DNA from: Halobaculum saliterrae
Lineage (GTDB): Archaea; Halobacteriota; Halobacteria; Halobacteriales; Haloferacaceae
Assembly: GCF_009831625.1 (NCBI RefSeq)
Contig: NZ_WUUS01000013.1
Location: 1-64,000, forward strand
Direction of reading: 5' to 3'
DNA length: 64,000 nt
Shown here: positions 17,015 through 26,233 of the stretch, piece by piece
How positions within the stretch are numbered: position 1 is the first letter of the stretch
Layout of the letters: every line of letters starts with the position of its first letter
The notes under the pieces: generated by a model
Databases searched by the model: none
What the model was told of the DNA's origin: nothing
What the model saw: only the letters and a program-made list of their open reading frames with translations
Position numbers and translations under genes: made by a program

Positions 17015-19645
17015 ATGACATCGGGCGACCGGAATCCACCCGCCTCAAGCGATGAATCCCATGGACACGACCATGACCACGACCACGAACATGACCATCA
17101 CACCAGTGGACGGGAAGGTGATAGCGTACCCGCGGCTCCGTCGAATAGAGACGATGTCGCCCAGTTCTCGGTGCCCGAGATGGACTGCCCGTCCTGTGCG
17201 GGGAAGGTCGAAAATAGTGTCCGAAAACTAGACGGTATCACCACCATTGACCCTCAGGTAACGACTGGGACGCTCTCGGTATCCTACGATGGAGGCCACA
17301 CCTCTCCGAACGAGATTGCCGAACGCATAAAAAAAGCTGGGTACACGGTCGAAAACCAGGGCGAGACAACCGCGACGTTTACTGTCCCTGAAATGGACTG
17401 TCCATCCTGCGCGGGGAAAATTGAGAATGCCCTCGATGACATCTCGGGACTCTCGAGTTACGAGACACAGCCGACGACCGGGAAGGTGATTACGACCTAC
17501 AATGGTGATTCCGTTTCACCATCGAAGATCACTGCTGCGATCGAGAGCGCAGGCTACGAGGTGACCGACTCGACAGCGAACAACACCGACACTGAGAGCG
17601 ATCCCACCGACGACCGCGGGAGCGTTTGGACCAGTTCGCGGGCGATCAAAACTTGGATCAGCGGTGGGTTCGTCGCGCTCGGCCTCCTCTTCGAGTTCTT
17701 CCTCACCGGCCAGAACGTCCTCGTGGCCGAACTCGTCGGCCGTGAGTTACTAATCGCTGATATCCTCTTCCTCATTGCTGTCGGAGTTGCTGGCCAGATT
17801 ATCTTCCGGAACGGCTACTACTCCGCGTTGAACCGCAACCTCGACATCGACCTCTTGATGAGTATCGCCATCAGCGGCGCCATCATCGCCAGCCTCGTCT
17901 TCGGGGAAGCGCTCTACTTCGAGGCTGCCACACTCACCTTCCTGTTCAGCATCGCGGAGCTGCTTGAGCGCTACTCGATGGACCGCGCCCGGAACTCACT
18001 CCAAGAGTTGATGGACCTGTCGCCCGACGAGGCGACGGTCAAACGAGACGGCGAAGAGGTGACGGTCCACGTCGATGATGTGGCTGTCGGCGACATCGTC
18101 ATCGTGCGTCCGGGCGAGAAAATCCCGATGGACGGTGAGGTTCTCGACGGGGAGAGTGCCGTCAACCAGGCCCCGATCACAGGCGAGAGCGTGCCCGTGG
18201 ACAAAATCTCGGGTGATGAGGTGTACGCCGGAACGATCAACGAACAGGGCTATCTCGAGATCGAAGTTACCTCCGAAGCAGGCGATAACACGCTCTCGCG
18301 CATCGTCCAGATGGTCGAGGACGCCCAGTCCAACAAGACCGAACGTGAGCAGTTCGTCGATCGATTCTCCTCGTACTACACCCCAGTCGTCGTCGGATTC
18401 GCGGTCTTAGTGGCAGTTGTCCCGCCGCTCCTGTTCGAGGCGTCGTGGCCGACATTCATCGTCTACGGACTCACGCTGCTCGTGCTCGCATGTCCCTGTG
18501 CGTTCGTCATTTCAACGCCAGTGTCCGTGGTGTCGGGTATCACCAGCGCCGCGAAGAACGGCGTCCTGATCAAAGGCGGCAACCATCTCGAAGCGATGGG
18601 CGCGGTGGAGGCCATTGCAATGGACAAGACCGGCACAATCACCAAGGGAGAACTCACCGTTACCGATGTCGTCCCGTTGAACGACAACTATGACGACGAT
18701 GTCCTCCGATGTGCCCGTGGGCTGGAATCGCGGTCGGAACACCCCATCGGTGATGCAATCGTCGAATTCGCAGAGGGCAGTAATATTGGGGCGCCAACAG
18801 TCGATAACTTCGATAGTATCACCGGGAAGGGTGTCGAGGCCGACCTGGACGGCGAGAAACACTACGCAGGGAAGCCTGGATTCTTTGAGGAACTCGGGTT
18901 CGATCTCGAACACGTCCACGCGACGACTGACGGCGGTGTCGTCACAACGAAGAGTCAGCAGATGTGTGAGCGCAATAACTGTGTTGACCTTCTCGCGGAT
19001 ACGGTGCCCGAGCTCCAGTCGCAGGGGAAGACTGTGGTCTTAGTCGGGACCGAGGACGAGATTGAAGGCGTGATCGCCGTGGCAGACGATATTCGGCCCG
19101 AAGCGGAAGCAGCGATCCAACGGCTCCACGATCTCGGCGTTGAGCACATCGTTATGCTCACGGGTGACAACGAACGGACTGCCCGGGCGATTGCCGAGGA
19201 AGTCGGTGTCGACGAGTTCCGCGCAGAACTCCTGCCCGACGAGAAGGTCGAGGCGATCAAAGAACTCGACGAACAGTACGACGGTGTCGCAATGATTGGT
19301 GACGGCGTCAACGACGCACCCGCGCTTGCGACGGCGACCGTGGGAATTGCGATGGGTGCCGCAGGGACGGATACGGCCCTCGAAACCGCCGATATCGCGC
19401 TGATGAGCGACGATCTCTCGAAACTACCGTATCTCTACGAACTTTCACACGATGCGAACAACGTCATCCGGCAGAACATCTGGACGAGTCTCGGTGCGAA
19501 GGGTCTGCTTGCACTGGGCGTACCGTTCGGGCTGGTCCCGATCTGGGCGGCCGTCCTCATCGGCGATGCTGGCATGACGCTTAGCGTCACCGGGAATGCA
19601 ATGCGCCTCTCCAGAATCAAGCCCGATTCGCTACTGGCCGATTGA
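17015..19645 (+). CDS. Zn/Cd/Pb-exporting P1B ATPase with two HMA domains
   Basis: 876 residues. A His/Asp-rich N-terminus (about 16-29) is followed by two HMA domains, each CPSCAGK (C58/C61 and C129/C132). The membrane domain has CPC (493-495), then DKTGT (537-541), SEHP, GDGVNDAP, and the late-helix Lys in GAKGLLALG plus Asp in IGDAGMTL. The Lys/Asp pair and the DTALETADIALM block mark the Zn2+/Cd2+/Pb2+ class, not the Cu class. It detoxifies divalent metals. A CDF exporter lies 3 kb away. Confidence 0.93.
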   Translation: MTSGDRNPPASSDESHGHDHDHDHEHDHHTSGREGDSVPAAPSNRDDVAQFSVPEMDCPSCAGKVENSVRKLDGITTIDPQVTTGTLSVSYDGGHTSPNEIAERIKKAGYTVENQGETTATFTVPEMDCPSCAGKIENALDDISGLSSYETQPTTGKVITTYNGDSVSPSKITAAIESAGYEVTDSTANNTDTESDPTDDRGSVWTSSRAIKTWISGGFVALGLLFEFFLTGQNVLVAELVGRELLIADILFLIAVGVAGQIIFRNGYYSALNRNLDIDLLMSIAISGAIIASLVFGEALYFEAATLTFLFSIAELLERYSMDRARNSLQELMDLSPDEATVKRDGEEVTVHVDDVAVGDIVIVRPGEKIPMDGEVLDGESAVNQAPITGESVPVDKISGDEVYAGTINEQGYLEIEVTSEAGDNTLSRIVQMVEDAQSNKTEREQFVDRFSSYYTPVVVGFAVLVAVVPPLLFEASWPTFIVYGLTLLVLACPCAFVISTPVSVVSGITSAAKNGVLIKGGNHLEAMGAVEAIAMDKTGTITKGELTVTDVVPLNDNYDDDVLRCARGLESRSEHPIGDAIVEFAEGSNIGAPTVDNFDSITGKGVEADLDGEKHYAGKPGFFEELGFDLEHVHATTDGGVVTTKSQQMCERNNCVDLLADTVPELQSQGKTVVLVGTEDEIEGVIAVADDIRPEAEAAIQRLHDLGVEHIVMLTGDNERTARAIAEEVGVDEFRAELLPDEKVEAIKELDEQYDGVAMIGDGVNDAPALATATVGIAMGAAGTDTALETADIALMSDDLSKLPYLYELSHDANNVIRQNIWTSLGAKGLLALGVPFGLVPIWAAVLIGDAGMTLSVTGNAMRLSRIKPDSLLAD

Positions 19646-19929
19646 TAACTTCTCCATCCCGCTGGGCGAGGATCCCCGACTGCGTTAGGATATTTCGGTA
19701 CGCGGTTGGCGACCTGTGTTCGTTGGGCGGAACTGCCGTCACTACGGTCGACCTAGTAACCCGTTGGCTGTGTCACCAGCGGTATCTACTTTATAAAGGA
19801 GTAGCGTGTCCTTGTGAGTCTGTTTCAAACATATGGACGGTACTGTGCGTCGAAGCCTGAGTGTGTACCGGTCGAAAGGGAAGTGAGTAAACTAGTGATG
19901 ATAATTCCACAACAACATCGATAGAACCA

Positions 19930-21006
19930 ATGACTGAATATCATACGCGGCGCGCGTTCCTCACGAGTAGTGCAACAGCAGCGACTCTCGGTCTAGCCGG
20001 CTGTAACGGTAGTGGTTCTGGCGCTGGGGATAGTAGTACGTCGATCGACAGTCAAACCCGGCATAGTGGCGCCAATGGGACGCCGACGGCGACCCTAAAT
20101 GCCGACTCAATGACAATTTTCCATACAGGGTTGCTCGCACCATCGTTCAGCGCCGCAGAACCGAAATTCGAGAACAAGTATAACGTAGACGCCACCCGAG
20201 AGGTGAGTGGACCAATCGCCTCAATCCAGAGAATCACCCAGCAGGGTCGTAAGTCCGACGTGCTGGGTGCCTCCGACTTCCAGTACATCCGGGACCGTAT
20301 ACTCCCTGAGTTCAGTAAGTGGTACGCCATCTTCGCGACGAACTCGATGTCGATCCAGTACCGAGAGGACTCTCCAGGCGCAGAGGATATCTCCAAGGAC
20401 AACTGGTGGGAGGTACTCACGCGCGACGGCATCACCATCGGCCACTCCGACCCGGCGGTCGATCCTATCGGGTATCGGGCGGTGATGACACAGCAACTCG
20501 GAGCGAAGGAACTCCACGGTGATCGGCTCTACGACCAGTCCACCTACGAGAATCTTCGCGAGAACTCGACGATTCCTACGGGGACAGAAACCAATATTCA
20601 AACCCAACTTGAGTCTGGCGAACTCGACTATATCATCAACTACCAGTCAATCTCGGGGAGTTCAGGACTCCCATACATCGATCTCCAGACCGAGGTTGAC
20701 CTCTCGAAAGCAACAAGCGCATACTCGGACCACTACGCAAAGGCCAAAGTCGAGACCAATAGCGGGACGTTCACCGGCGCACCCATCGCGTACGGCCTGA
20801 CTGTGCCAAGCAACGCCGAGGCACCGGGGCGCGGCGCCCAGTGGGTTGAGTACTTCGCAACTGAGCCAGGTCGGAAAGTTCTCCGAAACAAAGGGCTCGT
20901 TCCGGTGGATCCCATCGTCGTTCCGAAGAGCGGTCAGGACGCCGTACCCGACAACGTAATGCAGGTCGCTAACGCACAGCGTTCACTCGGCCCGCTGGAG
21001 TTATAA
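19930..21006 (+). CDS. Tungstate/molybdate-binding lipoprotein (WtpA-like), orphan
   Basis: 358 residues. Tat-like RRAFLTSS, lipobox LAGC, then a periplasmic-binding fold. Recognisable WtpA blocks are IFHTGLLAP, the REVSGP segment, SDVLGASDFQ, FATNSM, DNWWEVLTRDGITIGHSDPAVDPIGYR in parts, LESGELDYIINYQS and APIAYGLTVP. It should bind oxyanions outside the cell and hand them to an ABC permease. No permease or ATPase gene follows; about 970 bases without a clear gene come next, so the transporter may have been lost or lie elsewhere. Confidence 0.88.
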   Translation: MTEYHTRRAFLTSSATAATLGLAGCNGSGSGAGDSSTSIDSQTRHSGANGTPTATLNADSMTIFHTGLLAPSFSAAEPKFENKYNVDATREVSGPIASIQRITQQGRKSDVLGASDFQYIRDRILPEFSKWYAIFATNSMSIQYREDSPGAEDISKDNWWEVLTRDGITIGHSDPAVDPIGYRAVMTQQLGAKELHGDRLYDQSTYENLRENSTIPTGTETNIQTQLESGELDYIINYQSISGSSGLPYIDLQTEVDLSKATSAYSDHYAKAKVETNSGTFTGAPIAYGLTVPSNAEAPGRGAQWVEYFATEPGRKVLRNKGLVPVDPIVVPKSGQDAVPDNVMQVANAQRSLGPLEL

Positions 21007-21975
21007 CCGGAGATCCTCGATAGATCACCAATATTTGTACACAGCATACTTGACATCACGTACCATTTCGACAGAAACTGAACGCCGACTTGAGGGCGCC
21101 GCAATCGGGCGAAAGTTGCTTAATGTTGTGTTTTCACCATTGAGATTCTGTTTGACACCCGAAGCCGAGCGAGAGATGTTCTAAGGGCTGTGCGAATTTG
21201 TCGCGAAGTATTTGATTTTCCCCAAAAAGGGTGGCAGTCTTCGTGACAACAAAAACGATCCGGAAATCCGCGCTCATATCTCGCCGCTGATTGCTGTCCA
21301 GAGTCGAGCCAGTCCGGTGTAAAACTCGGGGGATATACTGTAGACCCCAACGTTCGGATCTCTCAGCAAACGGCTCAACTACTGTGGAGACTACCGTCGA
21401 GTGGTTTTATGCAACTGTACTGCGTGATTTTCTCAATGTGCATCTATTGCGGAGCCCACGAAAGAGAAGACGAAGAGGGGAACCAGTCCTCGGCTGGGCA
21501 CAACCACTCTGAACGAAAGACCATCTCTCCCCATTCAAAAGGGGTGCTTGGACACCTTCGTTCCTCGATAGCAAACCTGTTTTAACCGACGATCTTCGGA
21601 TGTGCGCGGCGCCTCGTCGATTGATGTTCGAGCGGGGGGTGTCTTAGAACTATTCTCAGGAGAAGCTCTTTCCACAATATAAATGGCCGAAAAGTTTGGT
21701 AAGTGAGGTGGCGTACGTAGCGATCCGTTTGTCACGGCTCTGTTTGAATCCTCTTGCCATCTTACGATTTTGTTTAGTGGGCCGTTTTTTGCACTGTGGT
21801 GGTCAATGACCGGTAGTAGAGCGCCTCTCTCGGATGCTAGCGTTAAAGGGATTAAATACGGCCATGAAAATCGAATCTTTGTTCCAACAGTATCCTAGAA
21901 CATTTCAGCAGAGCCGAATTGGTGTATGTTGAGAGCCACCCCTGAGACCATTCCGAGTATACTATATTGGTCGAG
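21007..21975. other. Gene-poor stretch after wtpA-like gene
   Basis: About 970 bases in which only short reading frames occur on either strand, none with a convincing start, composition or recognisable motif. The DNA is more AT-rich than its flanks. I saw no terminal inverted repeats or transposase motifs. It could be the remains of the missing transporter genes or of an insertion. Confidence 0.5.
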
Positions 21976-22194
21976 ATGCCACCTGATAATATGAATACGA
22001 GAGTGGGAAACTCGCTGATGGGAATCATGCTTTTCTTGGTCGTATTGGTAATGGGGACGTATATGCTGAATCCAGTTCCAGAAGAATCGCCTCTGGCAGG
22101 TATTGTGATTTTATCCTCGGTTGTTATATTGCTTCTACTATTGTTCACACTCGCTGGAATGGTAGTGAAAGACGGCGAATTTAGTGCCCACTAA
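21976..22194 (+). CDS. Small two-TM membrane protein
   Basis: 72 residues from MPPDNMNTRVGNSLMG (MNTR at 21991 is an alternative). Two hydrophobic helices are joined by a polar LNPVPEESPLAG turn, and the protein ends VKDGEFSAH. A TTG at 21967 is also open. It stands alone, convergent with the CDF exporter. No family assigned. Confidence 0.5.
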   Translation: MPPDNMNTRVGNSLMGIMLFLVVLVMGTYMLNPVPEESPLAGIVILSSVVILLLLLFTLAGMVVKDGEFSAH

Positions 22195-22245
22195 ATGGTC
22201 GAGTAACATGTCTGTCGCACTTTGACTGGAGCCTTCCTCTCCAAA

Positions 22246-23169
22246 TTAGTGGGCGTGCTTCGTAGTACCGTTAGGATCGCCATGGCCGACGAGTTCGACG
22301 GTCGCGTGGTCGATCCCTTGATCTGCGAGATGGTCGTGAACCCGGGACCGGATAGCCCGTTGTTCCTCGAGTGTGGTCCCGGTATCCGTTAGTTGAACGG
22401 TCGCAACGATTAGCTGACTACAGACTTGCCAGACGTGTAAATCCTCGATCTGATCGACGCCGTCGAGTGTAGTCAATTCGGCTCGGAGTTCCTCCGGCGA
22501 TACAGGACTCCGTTCCAGCAGGATCGATGTACTTTCCCGGAGAACGTTTCCGGCCGACGCGAGCACCAATATTCCGATAAGCACGGCCGCAGCTGGGTCA
22601 GCCACGGGCAGATCGAAGACCGCAACGGCGACCGTCGAAACGATCACCGCGACCGAGCCACCTGCGTCACCGAGTAAATGGTAGAAGGCCCCTCGTTCAT
22701 TGAGGCTCATCTCATCTCCCTGCAACACGTACACGGAGCCGACGTTCACCAGCAGGCCACCGGTCGCGATGATCAACGTCAACTCTGGATTGATCGCCAC
22801 CGGTTCGAGAAACCGCTGGTAGGACTCCCAGAGAATGTAGCCGACCATCGGTAACAGTAATACGCCGTTCAGAAAGGCAGCAACCGGTTCCAGCCGATGT
22901 AATCCATAGGACCAATCCTCGCCGCCGTCGAATCGTTCTGCGGTGTAGCTCGCAGCGAACGCCATCGCATACGCGAGCATGTCGAACAACATGTGGATCG
23001 CGTCGCTGATGAGGGCGACCGAACCGAACAAGAGTCCGCCGGCGAGTTCGACGACGAACCCGACTAGGTTGATGACTGCAACGAACGCTAACCGCCGGGA
23101 ACTTCTACTGGTCGTGACTCGTTCACTATCCGAATGAGTCGCGTCTTCGTCGTGTGTATGAGCCATCAA
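22246..23169 (-). CDS. CDF-family cation efflux transporter (CzcD/ZitB-like)
   Basis: 307 residues. Both ends are His-rich (AHTHDEDATHSD and the final HGDPNGTTKHAH). Six TM helices carry the two zinc-site HxxxD motifs, SDAIHMLFD (H59/D63) and FYHLLGDAGG. A C-terminal cytoplasmic dimerisation domain follows. It exports Zn2+ or related ions by H+ antiport. It starts 13 bases after the stop of the upstream small membrane gene on the same strand, so they are likely one transcript. Confidence 0.92.
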   Translation of the reverse strand: MMAHTHDEDATHSDSERVTTSRSSRRLAFVAVINLVGFVVELAGGLLFGSVALISDAIHMLFDMLAYAMAFAASYTAERFDGGEDWSYGLHRLEPVAAFLNGVLLLPMVGYILWESYQRFLEPVAINPELTLIIATGGLLVNVGSVYVLQGDEMSLNERGAFYHLLGDAGGSVAVIVSTVAVAVFDLPVADPAAAVLIGILVLASAGNVLRESTSILLERSPVSPEELRAELTTLDGVDQIEDLHVWQVCSQLIVATVQLTDTGTTLEEQRAIRSRVHDHLADQGIDHATVELVGHGDPNGTTKHAH

Positions 23170-23182
23170 TTACCCACCGAAG

Positions 23183-23602
23183 TTATCGATCCCTAGTTTC
23201 GTCTGTCGGCTGGTCGTCTCTTGGATTTGATTCCTCGGTATCGTTCAGACTCGCTCTATCCTTGCTCGGTGATTCGTCCGCCTGTTCGCCAGTTCGTTCA
23301 TCATCCGCCGGCTTCTCCCGGATCTCGGAAACGTCTATCCCGCTCGACCCGGTAAAATCGAGTGGTCGCAGCCAGATATACCAGACGACAAAGATCGTCG
23401 TACCGTATCCAGTCAACCAGACGATATCCGAGAGAAGCCTAAGACCAGCGTTATCGAGGGCATAGACTGCCAGCCCAGGGCCGATAATACCGACCACTAC
23501 AACGACTACGAACAGCAATCGCGAGGAGAGTCCGAACGGGTATTTTTGCCCGTTGCTCCCGGCGTCGCTCGACTCTTCATTCAGTGTTGGTTGTGAACTC
23601 AT
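23183..23602 (-). CDS. Hypothetical two-TM protein with acidic tail
   Basis: 139 residues from MSSQPTLNEESS. Two hydrophobic helices (about 26-48 and 57-78) are followed by a highly charged C-terminal tail rich in Asp, Glu, Arg and Ser. The start codon overlaps by four bases (ATGA on the minus strand) the stop of an interrupted small reading frame upstream, which supports this start. It precedes the CDF exporter. Layout resembles small cox-cluster membrane proteins, but I cannot name the family. Confidence 0.65.
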   Translation of the reverse strand: MSSQPTLNEESSDAGSNGQKYPFGLSSRLLFVVVVVVGIIGPGLAVYALDNAGLRLLSDIVWLTGYGTTIFVVWYIWLRPLDFTGSSGIDVSEIREKPADDERTGEQADESPSKDRASLNDTEESNPRDDQPTDETRDR

Positions 23603-23784
23603 GTATTCAAACTCTCCGGTGTCGGTGACAATGGGGAGGACTTGGTCCGGGGGAACTGCATCACGTTTTCCATGACGCTTTCGTACGCATCGATATCTCA
23701 CTCGGCGACTGATGCATTGCCGGCTTCGGCGACGATCGCCTCGCCGATGGATGCGATTACCAGTTTGTTGTATCGGATTTTCAT
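23599..23784 (-). pseudogene. Small gene interrupted by an in-frame TGA
   Basis: Read on the minus strand, 62 codons start MKIRYNKLVIASIGEAIVAE, meet a TGA at codon 29, and continue in the same frame with DIDAYESVMENVMQFPRTK to a second stop. That second stop overlaps the ATG of the next gene by four bases, the signature of a translationally coupled gene. The simplest reading is a small gene killed by a C-to-T change (CGA or similar to TGA). Family unknown. Confidence 0.35.
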
Positions 23785-23804
23785 TTCTAGTGTGTCACCG
23801 GGGT

Positions 23805-24233
23805 TCAGTCAGATGTTGTTTTCGATGTCTGGGACGCCGACACCTTAGAGCGGGATTTCTTCCGAACGAAACCTGCCCAGAGAAGTGCACCAACAAGGCA
23901 GATGATGCCAGCGATTACAATTGATTGACCACGGATTGCCGTCCCAATCTGGTTCCCTGTGATCAACAGGGTGCCAATGCTGATGAGGGCCAATCCTTGA
24001 ACACCTGTGCCTTTCGCAGGGTCCGTGATATACCCTGCTTCTGTGAGAATGCCGGCAACAGACACCACGAACAACAGTAGTCCAGCAACTGACACGGGAC
24101 GAAGTCCGAGAAGTACACCGATTTCTGAAAGTACAAATCCAATAGCGACGAGGGGGGGCCATGGACTCGCTCCTGTGAAGGTCGAGTCCGAGTCCGATGA
24201 ATCGGTCACAGCCCATATTGGGGTTTGATGCAT
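23805..24233 (-). CDS. Cox-cluster small membrane protein (DUF7541-like)
   Basis: 142 residues, four hydrophobic helices, starting with a short polar stretch then GASPWPPLVAIGFVLSEIG and VAGLLLFVVSVAGILTEAGY, which I recall from the DUF7541 family of haloarchaeal cytochrome oxidase clusters. A charged tail (RKKSRSKVSAS) follows. With the DUF7410-like gene divergently placed at 24413, this suggests a fragment of a cox accessory locus without the oxidase itself. Confidence 0.72.
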   Translation of the reverse strand: MHQTPIWAVTDSSDSDSTFTGASPWPPLVAIGFVLSEIGVLLGLRPVSVAGLLLFVVSVAGILTEAGYITDPAKGTGVQGLALISIGTLLITGNQIGTAIRGQSIVIAGIICLVGALLWAGFVRKKSRSKVSASQTSKTTSD

Positions 24234-24412
24234 AATAAGTCAGCTGTTATCTATGCCCTCATTCTTAATATGCTCTACCAGAATTCTGGCGAGTAGTTAT
24301 TACAATAAAGGTATCGTGAGGCTTCTTTTGATCCGGAGGTGGCTCTTCGACCACTAAACCAGAACGGTTTCAACGCTGAATAACCTACGTACGAGCAACA
24401 CCTCACGAGAAT

Positions 24413-24679
24413 ATGTCATACGAAGGAACTATCATTTCACAGAGCGAGTCACCCACAGTTCGTTGTGATTACTGTAGGCATCCGTTCCCGACAACAGATC
24501 GTCTCGTCCTCCACAAAGGCATAGAACATCCCCAGCAGTTGAATGATAGCGAAGAGAAGGCATTCTTCTCTGCCCAAGCCGACGAAGAAGACGAGTTACG
24601 CACATTGCGTCTGAAGGCACTAGGGGGGCTTGTGCTCCTGTACTTCGGTCTTCTCTTCATGTATGCCATCTTCGCCTGA
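24413..24679 (+). CDS. Zinc-finger small membrane protein (DUF7410-like)
   Basis: 88 residues. A C2H2-type unit CDYC-x12-H-x4-H occupies about residues 18-39, then an acidic stretch, then one C-terminal membrane helix LKALGGLVLLYFGLLFMYAIFA. This matches the DUF7410 layout found in cox clusters. It overlaps the start of the next large membrane gene by a few bases, so the two are probably co-transcribed. Confidence 0.7.
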   Translation: MSYEGTIISQSESPTVRCDYCRHPFPTTDRLVLHKGIEHPQQLNDSEEKAFFSAQADEEDELRTLRLKALGGLVLLYFGLLFMYAIFA

Positions 24680-26171
24680 TTCAGACACGAAGTCCAGATG
24701 TAATGAGAGATGCACAGAGCCATCTCCAAGATCGAGGCTTCGCAATTGGATCGTATCGAACACAAAGCTCAGGCGATTCATTCAGTTTGTAATCTGGGTC
24801 ACGATACTGACGCTGTTCGCTGAAACAGTCGTTGCTGGGAACGGAATGACGCTCTCGAAGCAGCCTCGGGATACCCTTGCCGTTCCCCGATGGCTGTATC
24901 TTGCCACTGGCGGCGCCACGATCGGCGCCTCTGCCCTACTTGCGAGCTTCGTCACTGATCGAGCCTTTATCCGCTATCTCCACAACTGGTCACTCCCCGG
25001 CCCGACGATCGACGACTGGTGGACACCGATTCGATGGATCGGACGTAGTCTTGGGATTTTCGTCCTTGGACTGGCAGTGTATCTCGGACTGACCGGACCG
25101 CAGCTCCCAACGGCCAGCTTCACCATTCTCGTCACCTTTGTCGTCGTTCGAGCGGGCTTGCCGATGCTTACGTATCTCGGAGGGAACGTTTGGCCAGCAC
25201 TGAACCCCTGGCGAGGGATCGTCTCGCTTCTCCCAGCTGGACATCGAACGTATCCTAAAGAACTAGCCCGGTGGCCAGCTGTCGGTGGGCTACTACTACT
25301 CGTGTGGATTGAGGTGATTTTCCCCGTCAGCACGATTCCGTCGACTCTTTCGATTGTGATCCTCGGCTACAGTGCCGTCACAATCGCAGGCGCAGTACTC
25401 TTCGGCCCTGACGCGTGGTTCGAGAACGCGGATCCCATATCTGTCCTGTTCCGATTCTTCGGGGCTGTCGCTCCCGTAAAACGGCGAGACGGGAAGCTCA
25501 CTGTAAAACTGCCCGGTAGCGACCTGACTGACTCAGACTTAATCACGGGCACATCCGATGTCGCGTTCGTTATTGCGCTGATCTGGGAGCTCACGTACAG
25601 CGGCTTCATCACGACGCAGACGGGCGCAGCAACTATCGAGGCACTCGTCAGCCTCTCCAATATTGGAGTGGGTGCCGTACAAATCCGTGCGATCCTCATC
25701 TACACGCTCCTTTTCGTCAGTGGCTACGTCGTTTTCTTCGCCGCGTATTGGTATGCGGGCGTGCTCTCTCGGCGACGGACCGGGACATACATCACAGCGA
25801 AACGTATCGCCTTTCGGTTTGCACCCTCGCTATTGGCCATCGCAGCGGGATATCACCTCGCTCACTACACCGGACTGGCTGTATCCCTCAGTCCGGCTCT
25901 AGGCATGGCAATTGTCTCCCCACTATCGCCCCCGGCGAATCCCCTGACATTGTCTCCACCTGGATGGTTCGAGGGCTTGAGTATCGCCTACGTGCTCATC
26001 GGGCATCTCCTCGCTATCTGGGCAGCGCACGCGACCGCCTACGAACTCTTCTCGAGTCGTCTCGTCGCAATCCGGAGCCAGTACCCGTTCATCGGTGTGA
26101 TGATCGGGTACACCGTTATTAGCCTCTGGATTCTCTCACTTCCAGGAGCGACGCCCCCATATCTACCCTGA
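24663..26171 (+). CDS. Large polytopic membrane protein
   Basis: About 502 residues with 11-12 hydrophobic helices; the start is uncertain because the first 50 residues are polar and atypical (24630 is also open). Conserved-looking features are NVWPALNPWRG, the pair HYTGLAVSLSP, and GHLLAIWAAHATAYELF near the C-terminus. His residues inside helices (AAGYHLAHYTG, HLLAIWAAH) recall heme- or metal-binding membrane proteins. In haloarchaea such proteins are listed as hypothetical. Context suggests a respiratory link, but I do not assign one. Confidence 0.7.
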   Translation: MPSSPDSDTKSRCNERCTEPSPRSRLRNWIVSNTKLRRFIQFVIWVTILTLFAETVVAGNGMTLSKQPRDTLAVPRWLYLATGGATIGASALLASFVTDRAFIRYLHNWSLPGPTIDDWWTPIRWIGRSLGIFVLGLAVYLGLTGPQLPTASFTILVTFVVVRAGLPMLTYLGGNVWPALNPWRGIVSLLPAGHRTYPKELARWPAVGGLLLLVWIEVIFPVSTIPSTLSIVILGYSAVTIAGAVLFGPDAWFENADPISVLFRFFGAVAPVKRRDGKLTVKLPGSDLTDSDLITGTSDVAFVIALIWELTYSGFITTQTGAATIEALVSLSNIGVGAVQIRAILIYTLLFVSGYVVFFAAYWYAGVLSRRRTGTYITAKRIAFRFAPSLLAIAAGYHLAHYTGLAVSLSPALGMAIVSPLSPPANPLTLSPPGWFEGLSIAYVLIGHLLAIWAAHATAYELFSSRLVAIRSQYPFIGVMIGYTVISLWILSLPGATPPYLP

Positions 26172-26233
26172 TTCTGGTGGTTTCGAGAGAACAACGGATC
26201 GCACACTAAGGTCAGAGCTCAACCAGAGAGGGA

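Noticed and set aside
21007-21975. Insertion sequence remnant
   Set aside because: I looked for inverted ends, target duplications and DDE or HUH transposase motifs and saw none.
23599-23784. Selenocysteine at the in-frame TGA
   Set aside because: No SECIS-like element or redox motif is seen and haloarchaea lack the pathway as far as known.
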